A DNA stretch of 64,000 bases from Chinchilla lanigera. Taxonomy: Eukaryota > Chordata > Mammalia > Rodentia > Chinchillidae. Location of the stretch: assembly GCF_000276665.1 (NCBI RefSeq), contig NW_004955472.1, positions 11,309,714 through 11,373,713 on the forward strand, given 5' to 3'. Positions 10,743-22,959 of the stretch are shown piece by piece. A program made the position numbers and the translations under genes. A model generated the notes under the pieces. It was not told the DNA's origin and did not search any database. It saw nothing but the letters and a program-made list of their open reading frames with translations. Every line of letters starts with the position of its first letter. Positions within the stretch are counted from its first letter, which is position 1.

Positions 10743-12921
10743 TTATAAATATGTATGCTAGTGGAAGTACTTGAGTTCAAACATCAACATTGCCAAACAA
10801 AATCAAAATAACTTACAATTTCCTCAAAGGAGCTATCCATGGAACTAACTACTCTAATTTAAATTTCTTAGCAATAAAGGAGAACTTAGCTTTTCTAGAA
10901 AAGCCATTTATGCTAGTGTTTATTCTACATGGACTTAATAAATACCATCTAGATTTCTTAAATTTTTTTAAAATGATGAAATAACATATTGAGCTTCATT
11001 TTGTCTCATGTATATGTAGGTTACTATTAATACTCATAACTTTGTAAAAGTAAGATTAACAATCACTAAATTCATATTTAGTTCATTTAACTTGCCAAAC
11101 ATTATACAAATAATTTATCCACCAAGACTTGAATCTAGGAGAATACCTAAATTCCTTGCTGTCTCTTAGATAATTATACCACGCTTACCCTTAGTAAAAG
11201 TAGGAGGCTCATATACAAAAATAAAAATGCATTAATTTAGCCAATGATCTTAACATGAATTAAACTGTGTTTTCAAGTAACACTCTCAAGTTTTGTGCAA
11301 TATTAAGACTGGAAAACTCCTTGGCGCTTAAGAGATTGAGATCATGTGAGTATGACAGAGTGATATCTCTGTACAGATTTCTGATTTTTAAGGTCACTCT
11401 GAAAGCTGTTTTTTTCGGGGATGTACAGAAGAGTGATCAGAGAATAATAAAGTAAAGGAGACATTTTGAGGAATGAGGTGTATATTTAATGACATATGAG
11501 AATTAAACTCTACAGATTTAATTATGCTAGTATCAAATAGTTCTGTACAGACAATTGATGTGATAGTTTACTTAGTCATTAATGACTTGTTTCTTTTCCT
11601 GTGGGGGATATTTTAATGACATCTCCACCATGAAACACACTTGACACCTACAACGACTGGCTAAAGAACTGATTCATAGTCAAATATCTTAAATATATAA
11701 ATATTACCCAACAAACTTTACATGTAATTCCCATGGGCAATTTTGCATTTCATGATAGCAATTTTCATCATGGCTAACATTAATATAACATATTATTATT
11801 ATTGTATTAAATTTAATATTAGATTATGAAAAGCATAGTCTGAATTGCATATATTTTATTGCCTTTGTATTTTTGCAGCGTATTATTAGCAATAGCTAAA
11901 AGTATATCATAAAGAAAGACAGGCTATTATTTGTTGCCTTACCTTGTAGTTTATATGGTACAAACTCTGTCTTAACATTTCCTTAAAATATTCTTGAAAA
12001 CAACTGCAAGTCTTATACTTGACCAGATTAATAGACATGCAAAAAGAACTCCTTTTAGATTATAATGTGTATTCATATATACTTGGAGAGTTACTGAAAA
12101 TGACGCGTGACAAAAATTCTTAAATAAGAAATTTAAGGGTTTTATAATAACTTCTTGCTGACTTTTACTACCTAATACTATGTTAATTACCAGTGTAAAT
12201 AAACATTTAACATAATGTGTCAGAATTAACCATTCTGGAAAAACAATAATTCTTTTATCTTATTGCAGTTCATTTTTTAAAATTCAGTTCTTGGAAAGGA
12301 TATGTTTGATCTTCTATAAAGAGATATTATGTTCCTCTCCCCTGAGACAAATTATGAAAATAATATTTTTCTCTATAAGCTTTAATGATATGCTAAAAAG
12401 CAGCCAAATTACTAAAGTAAACCATTAATTTATTATCTTTATTCATTCACCAAGGATAGGTTAGACAGAGAAATAGGTGTAGAAATCTGCATAGAAGTGC
12501 CTTTGAATACTTGGCTAGATACAAGTCTTGCATATAGAGGGTAAAATCCAACTGTGTTAGATAAGAATAATTTATAAGGAAAGAACAATTAATGCATCTG
12601 CTACACAGAAAATAATTCCCATAGCAAACACAGAGAGAGCAATCATTTATGTTGCTCCAAGTCTGAGAAACCTCATTAACTATACAGAAAATTAGACAGA
12701 AGTTGTAGAAGACCATATAAAGAAGTGAGTATGAATTAACTCTAAGGTAAAGGTTAGATGTGATCTCTCCAAAAATGACTATAAAAAGAAATAAAAAATA
12801 ATCCCAATAATCAACAAACTATGTAATTGCAGGCTGGAGAAGCACCAACACATTAAAATACAGTAAAGTTTTACACAAAGTAAGACAATATTCACAATAT
12901 CTAGTATCCAATTAAAAACTG

Positions 12922-12922
<1 letters not shown>
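10743..12922. other. unique AT-rich noncoding DNA
   Basis: No repeat or gene is recognised. Short open frames (for example 10,790-10,984 and 12,447-12,716) are random in character. Confidence 0.5.

Positions 12923-12955
<33 letters not shown>
12923..12955. repeat. (TA)n microsatellite
   Basis: About 15 uninterrupted AT dinucleotides. Likely length-polymorphic. Confidence 0.97.
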
Positions 12956-12957
<2 letters not shown>

Positions 12958-13189
12958 CACCTGAAGTAGAAACATTTCAGCAATAATTAGTAAAAAGAAA
13001 ACCAAAACAGACAGATAATATAATTAGTGGTCAAACATTGAGTAGTCCTAATAAGAATGCTCTATAAATGTTCAGTTATTTGAAAGATAGCATGAACATG
13101 ATGACAGAGAGACATTAAAAATAATCAGATGAGGCATCTGGAAATTAAAACAATAGCATATGAAATTTATTTATGTATTTAATTTTTCC

Positions 13190-13264
13190 TAGTACCGGGA
13201 ATTGAACTCATGACCCTGCACTTGCCAAGCAGGTGCTGTGCCACTGAACTAAATCCCCAACCCC
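13190..13264 (-). repeat. ID SINE with 16-bp target-site duplication
   Basis: Minus-strand ID body ending (plus-strand right side) in 'ccccaacccc'. The direct repeats TAGCATATGAAATTTA (13,154-13,169) and TAGCATGTGAAATTTA (13,265-13,280) differ at one base and mark the insertion. The complement of the A tail is the T-rich 13,170-13,189. Confidence 0.95.
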
Positions 13265-13280
13265 TAGCATGTGAAATTTA

Positions 13281-15364
13281 GAACGGACCATATACTATCT
13301 GCAGGAAAATTTTCTACTTTACTATTTGAAAAAATAATGACTAAAATATGCAAAACTTATTTTTAACATTAAAAGTCTAAGAAAGTGAGCAAAACTCAGA
13401 GAAAATGTATGAAAAATCTATCATAATGTATACTAATTAAGTACTTGCAAACTATTGATGACAAAAAAATATGAAGTGTAGTTTGAGAAAAAATGATGCA
13501 TTTTGTACAGGGGATAGAAGAGAAGAATGACATAGCACTGAACATCTCTTCAGACACAATGCAAGTTACGAATCAATGGAATGACACCAATAAAGCACTA
13601 ACATAAAAAAATAAATGAATGAATGAATAAACAACTGAATAAACACATCTTTCATCATGTGAATCTATACCTAGCAAAGAGATCTGTAAAAGTTAAACAA
13701 AAAAAACAAGGTAAGTATTACTTTCAAAAGATATAAAAGAATTCATGTCCAACACATGTGTCCTATTAAAAGCATTAGCATGATTCTTCATGTAGAAGGA
13801 AGATGAAAAATACATAGAGAAATCTATATCAACACAACACAGGTTTTGTAAGATCACTGGAAATAGTAAATATGTAACCTCATAAAAATATTTTTTGATT
13901 TTAAATTTCTGAAATATAATTGAATGTATAATGTACACAGAAGTAAAATACATGACAACAATATGAAAAATGAGAAAAGTGGAAATTTCCTGCTGTAAAG
14001 ACATTGTATTATATATACATAACCATATGTTATTTTAGACTAAGCTATAACTTAAAGACATAAATCTAGACCAACAATTTAAAAATAAAAATGTATCACT
14101 ATAGAACTAATAGTGGAGTTAAACTGAAATTAAAAATGCCTAATTTATACATAAGAAGAAAAATGCATGAGAAAAAAAGAGATGAAGAACATATGATTTA
14201 AATTTAAAAAATAGACAGCAAAATGTAGATTTCAAGTGTAATACATCAAAAATTACATTAAATATAAATGGGTTTTAAAACCTACTTAAAAAGCAGAGAT
14301 TGGGAAATGAATAGACAAGATTCTGCTCTATTCTTTTACAAACACACATACTTTAAGAATATGACATAAATTAAAAGTTAAAAAAACAAAATAATGGGGT
14401 ACAAAGAGAAATTAATGATTGCTTGAATAAATCAAAATACCAAATTAAATTGTGCATATTAAAGACTTTTCCTATAAAGAAGTTAACTCACCCAAAAGTT
14501 ATAAAATTCTAAACATACTTACATTTAACTAGTCAAAATGCCTGATGCAAAATCTGACAAAATATACAAGGAAAAAGTCAAAATAGCTGGAAAATATTCT
14601 TCTCTTAGTAACTGATAGAAACGAAATGAAAAACAGTGTAAGAATTTAACCTTGTGAATTAACATGATATAGTTGTTTGTATAACTAATCTCAGCCATAC
14701 CAGCATCCTATTCTTTCATGCTTTCATGTGGGTATAAAATAGTAATCAAGACAGAAACTACTGTGGGTAATAAATGTATCTCAATATGTTTTCAGGTAGT
14801 CTGTTGAAATCATTCAAAGTGCATGTTTTCATATAAAATATTCTCACAAGAGAATTAAATTCAAAATCAATAAGAGAAAGATATTTTGAAATTTGCAAAT
14901 ATTTGAAATTAAAGTGCACACTTTTAAATAATCCATGAATCAATAAAGACACAGAAAAGAATAGTATAAATATGTACCTTCATACATAGATACACTTTAA
15001 GAAGTGGTAGGAGGAAAATCTGCAGCATGTAAAGCTTAAATTAAAAGAATGGTCTAAATACCATTTATCTAAATTTCTACATCAAGAAATAAGTTTTTAA
15101 ATACAAAATAGCCAAAATTGTAAACTGAAAGTAATAGCAGAACTGAAATACAAAACACAATTCCATAGGAAAAAAAAACTTGACTCTTGGGAAAACCTTT
15201 CTCCTTATTCTTGTAATATACCATGGTAGCATAGTTTAAATTTTCAGTTAGTTTTTACTAGAAATCTATATAATTAATATTTTACATTTATGTTATAAAT
15301 ATTAAATTTGTATTCATGGAATACAAATTTCATGACCACATATTGTTGTCCCAGGTAACGCTGT
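13281..15364. other. unique A-rich noncoding DNA
   Basis: Nothing is recognised except a short (AATG)n run at about 13,605-13,630 and the hairpin at 15,304-15,330. The minus-strand frame 13,693-14,004 has no recognisable domain. Confidence 0.5.
15304..15330. repeat. perfect inverted repeat, 12-bp arms, 3-nt loop
   Basis: AAATTTGTATTC (15,304-15,315) and GAATACAAATTT (15,319-15,330) are exact complements separated by ATG. It is AT-rich and would extrude readily; no function is assigned. Confidence 0.92.
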
Positions 15365-15369
15365 AATTA

Positions 15370-15545
15370 TTGAGCATTTGTACAATATAAATGATGCTAA
15401 TTGAATCTTTGACATACCCATTGAGGTAGTTACTTTTATTATCCTATTTTATAAATGAGGATTCAGAAACTGAGAGACTTGAAGTAATTGTATGGTGAAT
15501 TCTAGCAGTCAAATCTTGTGGACTCAGGGCCTGAATTTTCATCTA
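15370..15545 (+). repeat. MIR SINE
   Basis: MIR landmarks in order: 'cattgaggtagttacttttattatcc', 'attttataaatgagga', 'cagaaactgagagactt', 'gaagtaattg', and a degraded 'agtcaaatcttgtggact' end. Typical MIR divergence. Confidence 0.8.
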
Positions 15546-15587
15546 AGAGGCTATATTGTCACAGCTAGGGGGAGGCCACATATGGAT

Positions 15588-15948
15588 ACTTGATACTGTG
15601 AAAGGGAAAGAAATTGCTCAGAGGGAAGGAACAACTGGGATGAAAGAAAGGAGAAAAGAAAGAAAAAAGGATGGAAAAACATATATGTATATACAAGGAT
15701 AGCTAGAATAATCATACTGATGATTTCTGTTGGTTTGCTGAAAGGAAGAGTTAATGTTTAAAATTTTTTACAATTTTTTGACCAATTTTGCATACTTATA
15801 TAGGGTAATGTGAACAATAAATCTGAAGACAACAATATACAATATAGCAGCCATTGTTGCATTCCTATCATCTTGTTTAGTGAAACTCTGTATTGTTTCT
15901 AAATTTTTAACTTATTTGTTACTCTCTTTTTTAAGAAAAAAAGAGCTT
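15588..15948 (+). repeat. L1 3' UTR copy (5'-truncated L1)
   Basis: It matches the 3' UTR of the L1 at 15,949-20,462 over its full length: 'gtgaaagggaaagaaa', a G/A-rich polypurine tract, 'tctgttggtttgctgaaagg', 'ccaattttgcatac', 'tcctatcatcttgtttagtgaaa', then a T- and A-rich end. It is a separate, severely 5'-truncated insertion directly upstream of the longer L1. Confidence 0.85.
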
Positions 15949-15959
15949 GTAGGAAAGTA

Positions 15960-16192
15960 TTGAAGGTCTTGAAAGAAAACAACTTCTAACCCAGATTGAT
16001 ATATCCTGCAAAACTATCCTTCAAAATTAACGGAGAAATAAGATACTTCCATGACAAAGAAAAACTGAAGAAATTCTTGGCAACAGAAACAACCCTACAA
16101 AGAATACTGAAATATATTCTAGAAAGACATAAAAATGACAGTAATTTAAAGAACATCAATAGAAAGGAACCACCAACCAGGGCAAGCAATTA
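15960..16192 (+). pseudogene. L1 ORF1p C-terminal fragment
   Basis: The frame opening at 15,996 gives YPAKLSFKINGEI followed by a lysine-rich stretch and LKKFLATETTLQ. This is the conserved end of the L1 ORF1p C-terminal domain, the RNA-binding part of the L1 ribonucleoprotein. The upstream trimerisation coiled coil and RRM are missing because the insertion is 5'-truncated. The frame ends at 16,193, before the ORF1-ORF2 spacer. Confidence 0.8.
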
Positions 16193-16254
16193 AACAGAGC
16201 ACAAAATTAGGAAACCACAGCTGTAAAATAACATGACAAAGATAAGTAAATAAG

Positions 16255-19200
16255 TATTAGTTATACCCATCAATGTAAATGGCCTCAATTTACCAATCAA
16301 AAGAAACAGATTAGAAGAGTAGATCAAGAAATGAAATCCAACAATATGTTTTACATAAACATATTTAACTCAAAAGTAAATTCATAGGCTGAAAGTCAAA
16401 TAATGGAAAACAATACATCATGTAACAGGAACCCAGACAAAAGCTTGGGTAGCTGTTCAGTTGCAGACAATATGAATTTCAAATCAAAAATCATCAAAAA
16501 AGATAGACAAGGTCACTACATGCTTGTGAGGGGAAAACTGCAAGAGGAAGAGATAACAGTCATAAATATATACACAACAAATACATGAGCACCCAACAAT
16601 ACAAGACAAATTTATATAGACATTAAAAATCGAATAAATAACACAATCATAATGGAGGAAGTTAACACCCCATTGTCACAAAGAGATCTACTAGACAAAA
16701 AATAAACAAAGAAATAACAGAACGAAAGTAAACTAAAATCTTGTACAAATGGATTTAGCAGAACTTTATAGAGTTTTCCACCCAACAACATCAAAATACA
16801 CATTGTTCTCAACTGCACATGGGATGTTCTCTAACATAGACAATATACTAGACCATAGAACATGCTTAAGTAAATGCAAAGGAATTAAAATTATCCCAAG
16901 CATATTATCTGAACATAGTGCTATGAAACTAAAATTATTGATAAAAGAAATCACAAAAACTCCATAAACACATGGAAATTAATACAACCGTCCTGAACAA
17001 CCAATGAGTTACAGATGAAAATTAAGAAGAAATTAAAGAATATCTACAAACAAAAATACAAATGCAGTATAGCACAACCTGTAGGATGCAATGAAAGCAA
17101 TCCTCAAAGGGAAATTTACCATGGTGAGTTCTCACATCAGGAAAACAAAATGAACACAAATAAACAATCTTATGCTGCACTTCAAGCTTCTAGAAAAAGA
17201 AGAGCAAATCAAGCACAAAGAAGGGAAGAAATTGTAAAGATCAGAGCAGAAATGAATGCAATGGAGATTAAGAAATCAATATAATGAATTAACAAATCAA
17301 AGAATTGGTTCTTAGAAAGAATAAATAAAATTGATAAACCCCTAGCCAACCTCATCAAAAAAGGAAAGAAAAATCTCAAATTCATTCAATAAGTAATTAA
17401 AAGTACAAAACCATTATAGATGCTATAGAAATTCAGAAGATCATCAATACCTGTTTTCAAAATCTTTCCTCTTGTAAGACAGAAAACACAGAAGAAGTGG
17501 ACAGATTACTAGATACATATGAATTATTAAACCTGAATTAAGAAGATAAAAAAGATATAAAACTTTACTAACAAGAAAACTTACCAACAAGAAATTGAAA
17601 TGTATTTAAAAACTTACCAACAAGAAAAACCTAGGTCCTGATGAATTATTAAACCTGAATTAAGAAGCTATAAAAGTCCTGGATATCCAGTATGAATGAA
17701 TGAAATTGAAATGTATTTAAAAACTTACCAACAAGAAAAACCTAGGTCCTGATGGACTCACAGCTGAATTTTACAAGAAATTTAGAGAAGATTTAATGCC
17801 AATACTTCTCAAACTCTTTAATGAAGTTGAAAGGGAAAATATTTTCCCTAACTCATTCCTGGAAGCAAGTATTACCCTAACACCAAAATCAGAAAAAGAC
17901 CCAATGAAAAAGAGAACTATAGGCCAATCTCCTTAACGAATATAGATGCAAAAATTCTCAGTAAAATACTAGCAAACAGAATGCAGCAAATCATCAAGAA
18001 GATTATACATCATGACCAATTGCATTCATCCTGGGAATACAAGGATACTTCAATAAATGCAAACCAATAAATGTATTACACCATTATCAGCAGAGCCAAA
18101 CACAAATATCACATGATTATCTCAAAAGATGAAGAAAAAGCTTTTAATAAAGTCCAACCCCGATTCATGATAAAAAAAACTACAGAAAATCAAAATAGAT
18201 CATCTTTACCTCAGCCTGATAAAAGCCATGTATGACAAACTAACAGCCAAAATCATCTTAAGTGACAAAAACTACTGTTACCACTCCTATTCAATATAGT
18301 TCTGCAAAAATTAGCCAGAATTATTAGATGAGAGAGAAATAAAAGGAATAAGGATAGGAAAGGAAGATGTGAAAGTATCATTATTTGCAGATGACATTAT
18401 ACTCTAAATAGAAGACTCCAAAAACTCCACAAAAGACTTCTAGAGTTACTAACCAAATTCAGGAGAGTAACTGGATACATAGTCAGCACTCAAAAAACAA
18501 TAGCATTTATGTACACAAACAGTAAACTCAATGAGAGAGAAATAGGGACACCACACCATTCACAATAGCAATGAAAAGAAATAAAGTACTTAGCAATCAA
18601 GCTAAGAAAGGATGTAAAAGATCTATACATTGAAAATTACAGTACTCTGAAAAAAGAGATCAGTGAGGATTTCAGAAAATAGAAAGATATTCCTTGCTCA
18701 TGGATAGGAAGATCCAACATTGTGAAAATGGCCATACTCCCAAAACTGTTATACAAATTCAATACAACCCCAATAAAAATACTACTAGCATACTTCACAG
18801 ATTTAGAGAAAACATTCCCCAAATTCATCTGGAATCAGAAGAGACCTAGAGAAGCAAAAGCAATGCTGGGTAATGAAGGCACAGTAGGAGGCATCACAGT
18901 CCCTGACTTGAAATTATATTAAAATGCTACTGTGATAAAATCACCATGGCACTGGCAAAAAAACAGACCTGAGGATCAGCGGAACAGATTGGAAGATGCA
19001 GCCATAACTACAAACACACTCAGTCATCTTATCTTTGACAAAAGGGCCAAACATGTTCACTGGAAAAAAGGTAGTCTCTAATAATTGGTGCTGGAAAATC
19101 CGGCTCTCCACATGTGGCAGACTAAAACGAGACCCATGTCTATAACCATGCCCTAAAGTCAAAATGGATCAAAGATCTAAATATCAAACAGAAACACTAA

Positions 19201-19990
19201 ATCTACTACAAGAGAAAGTAGGTAGAAATCTTGAAGACATAGGAATAGGAAGAGAATTCATGAACAACAAGCAAGCTGCATGGGAAATACTTCAAAGAAT
19301 CAACAACTGGGATCTCATGTTATTGAAAAATTTTTGCACATCAAAAGAAATCACTAACAGAGTAAAAAGAAAACCCACAATTTAGGAAAAAATGTTTAGC
19401 CAACTGTCCCTCAGACAAAGGGCATATGAAGAATTAAAAAAAATTAGACCCTCAAAATTCAAAGACCCAATCAAAAATGCACATATGAGATGAATACACA
19501 CTTCTCAGATGAAGAAATACAAATGCCAAATAAATATATGACAAATTGTTGAACACCATTGGTCATTTGAGAAGTGCAAATTAAAACAACACTGACATTC
19601 CATTTAACCCTAGCAAGAATGGCTGTCATCAAGAAATCAACTAATAACAAATGCTGATGAGGCTGAGGGGAAAAAGGAACACTTCTCTGCTGTTGGTAGG
19701 AGTGTAGACTGGTGCAGCCACTGTGGAGATCAGTCTGGAGATTCTTCAATAAACTAGGATTGGAGGTCCCGTGTGGCCGAGCTATTCCTCTTCTGGATAT
19801 TTTCCCTGAAGAGCTGAAAGCATCATACCACAATGATATATGTACATCCATGTCTATAGCAGCACAATTTGTCATAGCTAAAACTTGGTAACAACCCAAA
19901 GGCCCATTCACTGAGGAACGGATAGGAAAAGTGGTACTTTTATACAATGGAGTATTACTCAGCTGTAAAGAAAGATAAACTAGAGGCTTT
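16255..19990 (+). pseudogene. L1 ORF2 pseudogene (endonuclease-reverse transcriptase)
   Basis: The endonuclease starts with INVNGLN (about 16,268). The position of the catalytic glutamate (QETH motif) is degraded and reads as a stop near 16,356, so nicking activity is lost. The RT region keeps the palm motif SLFADD at 18,378-18,395, with the catalytic Asp pair encoded at 18,390-18,395. Upstream, 18,130-18,160 matches the D-x-EKAF motif in degraded form. The C-terminal Cys-rich segment falls near 19,660-19,760. Numerous in-frame stops make it non-coding. Open frames on the opposite strand here (for example 19,471-19,947) are shadows. Confidence 0.9.
17520..17755 (+). repeat. imperfect tandem duplication inside L1 RT region
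   Basis: GAATTATTAAACCTGAATTA recurs at 17,521 and 17,643 (offset 122). The block beginning AAATTGAAATGTATTTAAAA recurs at 17,592 and 17,703 (offset 111) and continues identically through CCTAGGTCCTGATG. It is a local duplication with small indels. Confidence 0.88.
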
Positions 19991-20203
19991 CATGGGTAAA
20001 GGGATGCAACTAGAGACCATACTAACAAGTGACATAATCAGACTCAAATGTGTAAACATCGTATTTTCTCCCTCCCATAAGAAACTGAAAAAGTAAATAA
20101 AATCTGAAAGGTACAATGGATATTGTGAAAGGGAAAGAAACTGCTCAAAAAGAAAGAACTGACATGGGGGGAAGGAGAAAAGAAAGAAAGAAGGAAGGAG
20201 TAT

Positions 20204-20235
<32 letters not shown>
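20204..20235 (+). repeat. (CA)n microsatellite in L1 3' UTR
   Basis: About 16 CA units directly follow the polypurine tract of the L1 3' UTR. Confidence 0.97.
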
Positions 20236-20238
<3 letters not shown>

Positions 20239-20490
20239 AAGATAATTTTACTGCTAATTTCTACTGGTTTATTGAAAGAAACAGTTAATGCTTAGTTATT
20301 TGATCAATTTTGCATGCCTATATCTGGTATCTGAACAACTACTTTGAAGATAACATTATGAAATTCAACAATTATTGTTAATTTCCTATCATTTTTTTTG
20401 AAATTCTGTATCGTTTTCATGCTTTTAATTTTTTTTGAAAAGAGAAAAAAGATAAACAAAAAATGAAACAGTTTATATTAGTATGCAATT

Positions 20491-20598
20491 TTTTTGTTGT
20501 TATTTGTTTGTTTGTTTGTTTTCTAGTACCAAGAATTGAATTTACAACCTAGCACTTGCCAGGCAGGTGCTGTGCTGCCGAGCTAAATCCCTAGCTCC
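20491..20598 (-). repeat. ID SINE with (GTTT)n tail complement
   Basis: A T-rich (GTTT)n segment at 20,491-20,523 is the complement of an A-rich tail. The body 20,524-20,598 is an ID on the minus strand, with GGAGCTAGGGATTTAGCTCG at its 5' end. Confidence 0.9.
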
Positions 20599-22140
20599 AC
20601 AATGTTCTTTTCATTGTGTATAGTACATAGTAAAAATCCAATAAAGCCTAGTTACTGTTATTATTTTATTTTTAAATAAAACTAGAAATCTATATTTGAT
20701 CTCAGAAGCACAAAGAAGTGTGATGCTACTTTTTCTGATTCCTGAGATTTTGTTTGTCAATTTTCATAGTTTGTGACTTACTTAACTAGATGATATAAAT
20801 ATAGTCATTGTTTCATTTCAGTATTTTCACCTCCTAGTACTTAAAAGTTCAACCATAGTTGTAATTATCACTTACTTATAGGTGTACTTACTAAAGTGTC
20901 CTTTGATTTCTGCCTGTTCTTATTTAGATGGAGAACTCATCACGGAAGTTCTAAAAGCATGCTTGAGGATGTGAGTCCAGGAAGCATATTTCAAATTTAG
21001 TGTGTCAAGAACCTGTGTGAACAGCTCCTAGAGTGCATATTAATATGAATATTCCTTGTTGACCATAAACTAACTAAATCAAAATATTTGCAAATGCCAA
21101 GGAATCAATAGCTTATGAAATTCCCACAATTATACTAGAATCAGAGAATATGTAAGTCATCCACGACACACCCCCCTCACTGGGGTATACAGTTCCTTAC
21201 CCAGTCAGATGGGTTTTACCTCAATACTTAAATAAAGAGCATTGCTATTCTGTATTAGTTTATTTTTTGAAAGATAAGTGTGTAGGGGTGCTGACAATGT
21301 CTGGGGGAAATCAAATCCTCCTAAAGGAAGAACTCAAATTCTCATCATCGGACCCTTCATTCCAAAAGATCTGCTCTTTGTGACATTTCACAAGCATGAC
21401 AGAGAGCCATGAGATCTCAGGTTTGCTTTGAACAGGAAACTTTTCCTACAGCTCTAATTAAAAGGAAATTTGAAACCTACAAATTAACGGTTTTAATATG
21501 CCTTTCCTGATGATTAACTGCTTCATTTTAACAGGCATTCACTGTTAACACCGCAACTGTTAATTTTAACGGCTTAATTTTTAAATTCTAAGAAGAGTAA
21601 AACTGGTTCAAAGACATTCTTGCTTTTGTTTTTTAGCCATTGCCTTAATCACCTTTATTTAGAAAATCATGAATAACATTATTCTTCTCTCAAGAATTTT
21701 ATCTCTTTTACTTACAATAGACCCTGGGCAACAATTTTGCACCTTTTGTCTTCTATTTTTAGACTGCCTCAATCACTATCTTTGTGTGTTACTATGCCTC
21801 TGGAGATTGGGTGCTGAGAAAAATTTAAAGGAAAATCTCTTTTATTTAGTCAAACATTTTCATGGTTTAAAAATACATTTAGAAAATTGAACCACAAGAT
21901 AACCAATGCGCAATAGCAGATATAACAAGGTATGGGAAATTAAACCTCTTGAGTTTAAAATAAACATATGCTCATATTCTTCAACTTGACTCCTGACATT
22001 TAAAGTTTTATTTGTTCATTTGTATCCCTAGAGGGCAACATCCATAGATAACTCCCAAAATTCCTTTTATCTTTTAGTTTTAAACTTTTCCTTAAAGAAA
22101 TATTTTTTTCAGAGCTTCTAATAAGGAGTCAGAGTGGCTG
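20599..22140. other. unique noncoding DNA, possible regulatory block
   Basis: No transposable element or gene is recognised. A cluster of TTAAC/GTTAA words and four YAACKG motifs lies at 21,483-21,572. The frame 21,669-21,890 (73 codons) has no recognisable domain. Confidence 0.45.
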
Positions 22141-22205
22141 ACTTATTTATTTATGTATTTATTTTTATTTTTTTATTTTTAAAAAAGTACAAAAAAAGAA
22201 CAATA
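22141..22205. repeat. (TTTA)n / A-rich low complexity
   Basis: Interrupted TTTA units pass into an A-rich stretch. Low-complexity DNA. Confidence 0.85.
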
Positions 22206-22265
22206 GCAAAATACAAACAACACAAAGAAGGACATTAAAAATTATGTATATTCATGAGAAGCCAC

Positions 22266-22334
22266 TTTGAAGATATCAATATGTAATACAACCACCATTG
22301 TTAATTCCCTACCACTTTGTTTGTAACTCTGTAT
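22266..22334 (+). repeat. L1 3' UTR fragment, truncated by assembly gap
   Basis: 'actttgaagatatcaatatg', 'taatacaaccaccattgtta' and 'tttgtttgtaactctgtat' match the 3' UTR end of the L1 at 15,949-20,462. The sequence runs into the N block. Confidence 0.8.
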
Positions 22335-22959
22335 NNNNNNNNNNNNNNNNNNNNNNNNNNNNNNNNNNNNNNNNNNNNNNNNNNNNNNNNNNNNNNNNNN
22401 NNNNNNNNNNNNNNNNNNNNNNNNNNNNNNNNNNNNNNNNNNNNNNNNNNNNNNNNNNNNNNNNNNNNNNNNNNNNNNNNNNNNNNNNNNNNNNNNNNNN
22501 NNNNNNNNNNNNNNNNNNNNNNNNNNNNNNNNNNNNNNNNNNNNNNNNNNNNNNNNNNNNNNNNNNNNNNNNNNNNNNNNNNNNNNNNNNNNNNNNNNNN
22601 NNNNNNNNNNNNNNNNNNNNNNNNNNNNNNNNNNNNNNNNNNNNNNNNNNNNNNNNNNNNNNNNNNNNNNNNNNNNNNNNNNNNNNNNNNNNNNNNNNNN
22701 NNNNNNNNNNNNNNNNNNNNNNNNNNNNNNNNNNNNNNNNNNNNNNNNNNNNNNNNNNNNNNNNNNNNNNNNNNNNNNNNNNNNNNNNNNNNNNNNNNNN
22801 NNNNNNNNNNNNNNNNNNNNNNNNNNNNNNNNNNNNNNNNNNNNNNNNNNNNNNNNNNNNNNNNNNNNNNNNNNNNNNNNNNNNNNNNNNNNNNNNNNNN
22901 NNNNNNNNNNNNNNNNNNNNNNNNNNNNNNNNNNNNNNNNNNNNNNNNNNNNNNNNNNN
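22335..22959. other. assembly gap, 625 N
   Basis: Undetermined bases. The gap lies between a plus-strand L1 3' UTR end and the 3' part of a minus-strand L1, so it probably represents L1 sequence the assembler could not place. The apparent frames crossing it are not real. Confidence 1.

Larger units (their letters stand above)
15949..20462 (+). mobile_element. L1 retrotransposon, 5'-truncated, about 4.5 kb
   Basis: The element begins inside the ORF1p C-terminal domain, continues through the ORF1-ORF2 spacer, endonuclease, reverse transcriptase and Cys-rich C-terminus of ORF2, and ends with a 3' UTR. The 3' UTR has a polypurine tract (about 20,164-20,202), a (CA)n run and a T/A-rich end near 20,460. 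Many stops and frameshifts interrupt ORF2, and an internal 111-122-bp duplication lies at 17,520-17,755. There is no 5' UTR. The same 3' UTR recurs at 15,588, 22,266, 29,556 and 36,425, so this was a productive family in the host lineage. Inactive. Confidence 0.93.

Noticed and set aside
19471..20235. Minus-strand frames, including one of 158 codons
   Set aside because: They are antisense shadows of the L1 ORF2 C-terminus and 3' UTR; the VCVCVC start comes from the (CA)n run.
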